This document shows positions 57,328 to 64,000 of a DNA stretch of 64,000 nt, in pieces. The position numbers were made by a program, and so were the translations under genes. The stretch covers positions 114,143,234-114,207,233 of the forward strand of contig OZ035962.1 in NCBI GenBank assembly GCA_964034945.1, read 5' to 3'. Within the stretch, counting starts at the first letter, position 1; each line of letters starts with the position of its first letter. The stretch comes from Chrysopilus asiliformis. Its lineage: Eukaryota > Arthropoda > Insecta > Diptera > Rhagionidae. The notes below the pieces were generated by a model. That model was not told the DNA's origin and ran no database searches. It worked only from the letters and a program-made list of their open reading frames with translations.

Positions 57328-58189
57328 TCCTTACAGGCTTTTTAACTTGAGAATCGTATTCAGCGAACCCCAAAACCCGCAGAATATATTTTTTCCCGGA
57401 ACAATTGAGAAAAAGGATAATCACGTTATCCTTACAGGACCTTCCATTATACTTACAGACTTTTTAATGACAGATTCGGATTCAGCGACCCCAAAAACCC
57501 CCAGGATAGATTTTTTTTCCGGAAAATTTGGAGAAAAGGGTAATCACGTTATCCTTACAGGACCTTCCGTTATCCTTACAGACTTTTTAATGACAGATTC
57601 GGATTCAGCGACCCCAAAAACCCCCAGGATAGATTTTTTTCCGGAAAATTTGGAGAAAAGGATAATCACGTTATCCTTACAGGACCTTCCGTTATCCTTA
57701 CAGAGTTTTTGATGACAGATTCGGATTCAGCGACCCCAAAAACCCCAGAATAGATTTTTTTCCGGAAAATTTGGAGAAAAGGATAATCACGTTATCCTTA
57801 CAGGACCTTCCGTTATCCTTACAGACTTTTTAATGACAGATTCGGATTCAGCGACCCCAAAAACCCCCAGAATAGATTTTTTTCCGGAAAATTTGGAGAA
57901 AAGGATAATCACGTTATCCTTACAGGACCTTCCGTTATACTTACAGACTTTTTAATGACAGATTCGGATTCAGCGACCCCAAAAACCCCCAGGATAGATT
58001 TTTTTTTCCGGAAAATTTGGAGAAAAGGGTAATCACGTTATCCTTACAGGACCTTCCGTTATCCTTACTGACTTTTTAATGACAGATTCGGATTCAGCGA
58101 CGCCAAAAACCCCCAGGATAGATTTTTTTCCGGAAAATTTGGAGAAAAGGATAATCACGTTATCCTTACAGGACCTTCCGTTATCCTTA
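57328..58189 (+). repeat. 122-bp minisatellite, about seven copies
   Basis: The word TTCAGCG recurs at 57359, 57481, 57604, 57726, 57847, 57969 and 58093, a spacing of 121-124 bases. The first copy is the most diverged; the later six are nearly identical. Each unit holds GGATAATCACGTTATCC (6-base stem, 5-base loop) and two TTATCCTTACAG words. Confidence 0.93.
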
Positions 58190-58354
58190 TAAGGACGAAG
58201 TAGTGAAAATATTGTATTGTCATCGGACTTATATAAGTGTGCAAAATTTCAAGTCAATCGGACAAGTGGAAGTGGGTCAAAATTGGGTTGCAAGATTTGA
58301 TCTGACAAACAGACAAACAAACAAGATAGCGAGCTAAATAAAAGCTTTTAAAAA
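58190..58354 (-). mobile_element. tail of the hairpin-minisatellite element
   Basis: After the array, 58244-58261 reads AAATTTCAAGTCAATCGG, then a CAAAC/CAGAC-rich run (58303-58324), then ATAAAAGCTTTTAAAAA (58338-58354). That last word is also in the left hairpin arm (57108-57124) and, inverted, in the right arm (57167-57183). Hairpin, array and tail therefore look like one mobile unit, best read on the minus strand. Confidence 0.6.
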
Positions 58355-58966
58355 CGACAAGGTGTTTATAAATTTTGCAAAAGCGGGATAAAAGAGTCTC
58401 AGGAAGAAATGTTTCATTACTTTAAATACACTTTAAAAATATTCATCAATTTTGCTACGTTAAAATGTAAAAATTTTACTTAATATATCGATAACAATTT
58501 ACTCAACGCTCTACAAAAAGACTAATTTTCGAACCGAGAAGTTAAAATAATTTAAAGCTAAAAATTAAAAAAAAAACAAATTAAAATTCTCCATTTTACA
58601 TAAATTTTGCAAGAATTTCGTGATGACCTCATTAGATTTTCATTTTCAGACATTTTTAGATCGACAATAATTCAAAAAGATATAAGGGAACCCTTAGAAA
58701 CGGAACAACTTTGAAGAATGGAAATGATTGATATATTTTTGGGCAAATCACACTGACAAGTTTTATCGACTTTTCGTTAAGGTGAAGATGAATGAATTTC
58801 AACACCACCTTCCCATCTCCATAGGTAAAATTTCGATATAAAAAAAACCCCAATGATGCTGGTATAGGCATTTCATATTGATGGAAAAATCGATTTTTTT
58901 TCAGAATGTACCTATTTAGAGGAGGTGGTATAATATAAAAATAGCTTGCCTAATTTCATTGAGTAA

Positions 58967-59087
58967 AAATAAATCTCTGTTTATCCTTCAATGGGCGCAA
59001 AATGTCATAAGTCCAAAATACTAATCCTCAACAAATTTTGGACTTCTGACATTTTGCGCCCATTGAAGAATAAACAGAGATTTATTT
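58967..59087. mobile_element. hairpin MITE, 52-bp arms
   Basis: 58967-59018 and 59036-59087 are inverted copies with two mismatches, and the loop is 17 bases. The arms include TCAATGGGCGCAAAATGTCA. The near-perfect match suggests a young insertion or maintained symmetry. Confidence 0.75.
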
Positions 59088-62000
59088 AATTATTTTCAAC
59101 AAAAAAATATTTATTATAAATTTGTCAATTTTTAAAAGGATAATTGTATGTACTAAACTCTTAAAGGTTTAACGAACTGAAAAATTAATCTCACTCTTTG
59201 TTGATTGTTTTTATTCTCCAGTAGCAATCGGATCTGGGTTCGTCCGCATATTACTTAACATTTCCACGGTCAGGATCACTTCGACTTTTGTGAATTGCGT
59301 TCCAAAACATATTTAAAATTAAATCGCTCTCCCATGAAATCTGCGCAGTGGCGTTTAATTTTTTTTTTTAATTTTTATTTCAAACCACTTTAAAATTATT
59401 ATTTTTCGGCTGATTTTCAATCCGTAAACGTCAAAAGATGTGTATAGAGAAATTCTTTTGATACCGGGCAATGCACGTTTCAAAACATTTCCTTTAGAAG
59501 TGATAAAAAATTGGTGATAAGGCTGATTTCTCGACTTTTCCATGTTATGCAAATGTATTAAGACTATTTTCTCGGAAAGGGTTCTTTACATCGAAAAACA
59601 TATAAAAGCAAAAATGTATAGAACGTCTTATAATAGTATAGAACGTCTTATAAAAAAAAGTCGTTAAGCACTTTTATATGAGAAAATCGTAACGGCAAAA
59701 TAGGTCCCGTTAAAGTGTTGAGAAGCAAGGAAAATCGATTTAGCAGATTTCTCGTGACAAATGTTTCAAAGTAAGTCTCGAAGATTTCAAAAATTTTCCT
59801 TCCGTTTAAATTATAATAACCTTGCCATTAGCAATACCAGAAAAAAGCTCTTATTTCTCATATGACATATTCATTACCAGAGCCTAACATCAAATGCTAT
59901 TACGAAATTTTTAACATTCTATAACAACTTTTTGTTATTTTTTTTCTTGCCTAACAAAAAAAAATTCATATAAATGATAATCATCATGCAATGAGCTTAC
60001 GAAAAGTCAAAAGTTAAATACGTCTCATCAAGAAAGTAATTTATCAGCTTCATTATATCTTTTTGCTTTCATGATGGTTTTTTAGGTACAACCTAGAATA
60101 CAAGTATAATTCAATCAATTATAAAACACCTTTAATTTTACGATCGATCTTCACAGGGACAGGTAAAAGTAAAAATGCTGCTGGCATAAAGAAATGCAGT
60201 TTTTATTCTAACCGCGAGCAGTTAAGAAAGTTCCGATTATAAAAAATTCTCATTCGTTATCGAATACACTGAGAGAAATGGAGTAAAGGTTTGAAGTCTG
60301 CTGCAGGACTATTTTAGCTAGTACCGGCTAAGTTTCCGTAAAAAACAATCTTCCACAATTGAAGTGGTCAGTTGAACTGGAAAGATTAGGAGTAATTTTT
60401 CACTGTATGCCAGTACCAAATATACAGTTAAAATTTTAAATACAAAAATTTTCTTTCACCCATAATTCGAACATGTTTTTTGAACTCAAGCTCAAATTGG
60501 GCATTCACAACATCCACAAACTCAGTATTCACAAATTGGGTCCATCAGACCCATCGAAGCGCTCGGTTAGCTGTAAATCACCAGCAAGCAACCCCGTGTG
60601 GCATCGTATTGTGCCATAAGTTCCAACATTTTTATGCGAAAATTATGAAAAATAAACGACTTCCACAGGTGAACTGTTAGCCCGTGGAAGTGGATTGGTT
60701 CCTTTTTGTTTACCTATACACGGTATGTGTTCAACTGGGAAGGTAAAGTTTACAGCTATTGTAGGGTTAATACATCTGTGACAGAGAATACTTTGTTTCT
60801 GGTTCCTATACACACGGAATAAATGTTTGCCTATTGGTACTGAAACTCTACCTGGACTAGTTGTAAAATATTGTAAAGCATTGTAAATTCCTAACTCCGA
60901 ACGGAGCTGAACTTTCTTCGCCAGCGCACGAGCAAAGTTCCCTTGTAGAAAAAATCTACTGCATCTACTCTCTGAGTGTATATGTCATAAGTTGTCATCT
61001 TATTAATAATTCAAAAGTTTTAAATTTCATCAACCGCAAAATAAAAACACAATAAAGAAGAAACAAAAGCAAATGTAAACGTAAATTCAATATGTTTTAT
61101 TTTAACTACGATAAAAACCGAAGCGTCTGAACCAACGTGCACCGCATTCTATTTTTAATTGGCGAGAATTTGCAATTAAAAAAAACCTCAAGTGCAACTA
61201 ACTAAAAAAAATGATGTACATACAATATTTACTCTTTGGTTATAATAAATTTAACGAAACTGATGTAAAAATTGATACCAATAGGCGTCCCTTGATTTAC
61301 AAGGTTTTTGGGCGGACCAAATTGCGGCATTTTGCGACCTAAATCGAGACTTCGTATATCGAGAAGTCGTAGATCGAGGAAAGCAAATATTTTAAAAAAT
61401 TATCCAAAGAACTAAATTCAAATATGAACTAAATTTTAAAAAATGAACAAAAATAAAGCTTTTTTTACTAAAAAATGTTTAAGTAGAAATTAAAAGAACG
61501 ATATCTAATAATATTCACTTGAAAAGGATATTTTTTTATAATTATATTAAAATAGTCCAACTATTAAATTTTGCAATTTTCACAAAAATAAATAAAGCTC
61601 AAAATTAAACAAAGGCTAGTGAAAATATTTTTTTACGTATTGGTGCCCTACCACCAACAACAATACGAGTGGTTCGAATCGTAAATTTAATGTTTTTGTT
61701 AGTCTTTTATACCAACAACTATTAGAATTACTCGCCCTTGGATATTTTCAAACAATTTTTTTCCCAGTTTTCGTAAAACATTCTTTAACAATGACTTTTT
61801 TTTTAAATAAACGACATTTTGTAAGTAATTTTAACAAAAATTGAAGACAATGCAGAGTTGCTCCATTTTTTGCCAGTATCATGAGTTTCAAATTTCTTAT
61901 TCTTGTTAAAATTTTCTTCATTTCATAAAAACTTCAACAAGTATTTAGATTTTAATAATCATTACAAACACAGTGTTAAAACACCCTGAGCGTTTGCAAA

Positions 62001-64000
62001 TCGATAGTGTAATGAGCCGCAGGTTGACCCAAATAGCTAAACGATGACACCACGACAGATTTTTTTTTGTATTGTCGTATTTTATTTTTGAGAACTAGAC
62101 ACCCGCCCTTTGAGCGTAATACTTGCAGAAACACACGCTAGTTTGCTCCAATGATGAAAAAAATTAACACTTTTGATGTAGAACTTAACTCGTTGACTCT
62201 GCTAAACATAAACTTACCTTCAATCAACGGTCGTCTTCGGGGTTTTAATTAAAAGTATCCACAATGCTCGACAGTGTGGCTGTTGTTGATTATGGGTTCG
62301 AGAACGAGCAGGGCAAGTTGAAAGACTGGCGGCTAATGAGCAGACAGGTAGTCCAGGTAAAAGAGAAGTTTACTTGTAGAGAAGTAAGCCACAATAAAAA
62401 ACATTCACATCAAATATGGAAGTGAGCTTCTTCTGTAGGACAAATATCCACCTAGTTAACGCAAATTGACACTGGAAACTTTTGTTTTGTCAATAACAAA
62501 ATCTAAATTCCTTAAGCACCAGAGAATCAGTGGAAGACCATAAGTATTATGAATCAACCGTGTTCACGGAGCACCACACCAAATCGAATTCAATGTGGCT
62601 CAACATACACTATAACTACACCTGGCCCAGCAACGGCGATTATTGTATATCGTCACGTCACCCAGGTATTTATCTGTCACTTAAATAATGAATTCCCTGC
62701 ACTATATACGACAACACAACACACAATGCTTGTTGCAAGCAAACACAAGAAGCACCGATATAAAAAAAACTAAACGACAATCAATCACTCCTACGAAATT
62801 ATGGTGGATTTCAAAGTATGCTGTTGCACTTCTTCGATTTTATGACAAACTCTATTATAGTTTTCTAAAAATTATACACTGTTAAAAACTGTGAGTTCTC
62901 CATTTAGAAATGAAAAATCGACGAAATCAACCGCTCAGCGACCAACTCGAACTCAAACTGAGAGCAGGTGAGATTCTTCCATTCGAATTCGATGTTCTTC
63001 GCTTGGCTCGCACGACGGCCAAGTTAATTACTTTGCCCCTCTATATGTAGTCAGAAATGTGGCAAAATGAAAGACTGAAGTTCGAGCTGGGGAGCATTTC
63101 AAGAGGCTCCATGATTTCGGGCTCAACATTACGACACACGATGGGAAATTTAACTTTTTGTTATACGATTTTAGAAGCTTTTTAAACAAAGTTGTTTTTA
63201 TAAAAAAAAACTTGTATTTTTTGTTTTAGGGTCATTTAGTGATATATTTTCACCAGTAGAAATTTTTCGAATAGACAAACCAATAAAAAAGGTAGAAAAA
63301 TTCAAGATATTTAATGGATTGAGTTTTTAGTTTATATATTTTCGGATATATGTACATATTTTGCCTAGTTTATTAACTTCGAGCAAGATTTTTTTGCCTT
63401 CACGATTTTTACCATAAAATATTGAAAAATCAGTCTCCCAAATCAAATCATTTTTTGAATTTCCAATTGAAATCAAGAATGGACTTTTTTGGTCTTTAGG
63501 ACCTTATCGATACAATGCAGCGTTTTTAGAAAATTCCCAAAACCTTAGTATTTGTATGGGGAAGAGGAGAAAAAGTTTCCTATTCAAGAACTTATACTTC
63601 GTTTTTACGTAAAAAAGGTCTGTGCAAAACTTCAAACATGGTATGTAGGCCCTATTATGATCCGACATCAGCGAAAAAAGGTACAAGATAATATGTTTGG
63701 CCGGATTTATTCTCAGTGGCGGCTATAATCGAATCAAGTTCTTAAAAACCAAAAGGAAGCGGAACTTTATCGAAAATGTTACGTCGTAGAATGTTTAAAA
63801 TGAGTTCACATTCAAAATTTTGAAACAATTTTGACTTAAAAAATCCTACCTAAGCTGTGATACCTAAGCTGTTAAATAAATCCATTTGCCACCTTAAAGC
63901 TTTTGCCACTACTGCATTTAAATAAAAACTTTCACGATCAAAACAAAACAAATGTTAAATATTTAAGTACTACTTTAGCGATAACAACAACTTATATTGC
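59088..64000. other. gene-poor DNA at the right end
   Basis: No gene was recognised. It includes a pogo-like fragment, a 53-codon frame at 62264-62425 and a promoter- or leader-like patch at 62900-62975 (both in the findings). Confidence 0.5.
61283..61382. mobile_element. pogo-like terminal fragment, second copy
   Basis: GGCGTCCCTTGATTTACAAG followed by GTTTTTGGGCGGACC resembles the fragment at 48912. It goes on through CTAAATCGAGACTTCGTATA and ATCGAGG words. The opposite end was not found. Confidence 0.35.

Noticed and set aside
57284..57712. 142-codon frame across the minisatellite
   Set aside because: It exists only because the repeat unit lacks a stop in that frame for a few copies; period changes break it and nothing supports translation.
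57328..58189. Regular repeats that could suggest a CRISPR-like array
   Set aside because: Units are about 122 bases with no unique spacers, in an insect genome next to a transposon-like hairpin; this is a minisatellite.

Overview
The window is nuclear DNA from an insect, most likely a dipteran-like one. It is AT-rich, its coding blocks are split by GT-AG introns, it carries insect-type transposable elements, and it contains one recognisable conserved gene. That gene is coracle (cora), the insect protein 4.1 homologue, on the minus strand between about 36.2 kb and 13.8 kb. I assembled 16 coding exons by hand; every junction is GT-AG and the reading frame stays open throughout. Exons 1-5 encode the FERM domain and the FERM-adjacent segment, exons 6-9 a low-complexity linker, and exons 12-16 the protein 4.1 C-terminal domain.

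The most unusual part is the middle of the gene. Two very large exons, 23185-28458 (1758 codons) and 18335-20836 (834 codons), are clearly homologous. Both start at phase 0 after an unusual AAAG|GG acceptor, both are built from DPKTG-type repeats, both end in the same ...QEHK| sequence at phase 0, and both run into a stop codon a few codons into the following intron. They look like a duplicated pair of alternative cassettes. The first carries five tandem copies of a module of about 225 residues and the second carries one. Predicted products are 708 aa (neither cassette), 1542 aa (small), 2466 aa (large) or 3300 aa (both). The stop codons also allow intron-retention forms without the C-terminal domain.

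Downstream of cora, on the plus strand at 6108-10833, is an intact Ty3/gypsy LTR retrotransposon. It has two identical 150-bp LTRs, a 5-bp target duplication, a primer-binding region, a polypurine tract and a single 1449-codon gag-pol frame without env.

Other mobile DNA: a TA-flanked pogo/Tc1-type element of about 970 bp that fills nearly all of one cora intron (28915-29884); two TTAA-flanked piggyBac-type MITEs (34350-34591, 39370-39520); a 290-bp Helitron-like element (48062-48351); foldback elements at 11154-11282 and 58967-59087; and a composite of a long hairpin, a 122-bp minisatellite and a tail at 57012-58354.

The remaining DNA (1-6.1 kb, 10.8-13.8 kb, 36.2-64 kb) is AT-rich and has no gene I can support. 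Short open frames there look like chance. The 5' leader and promoter of cora probably lie in 36.2-64 kb; only weak candidates are offered.
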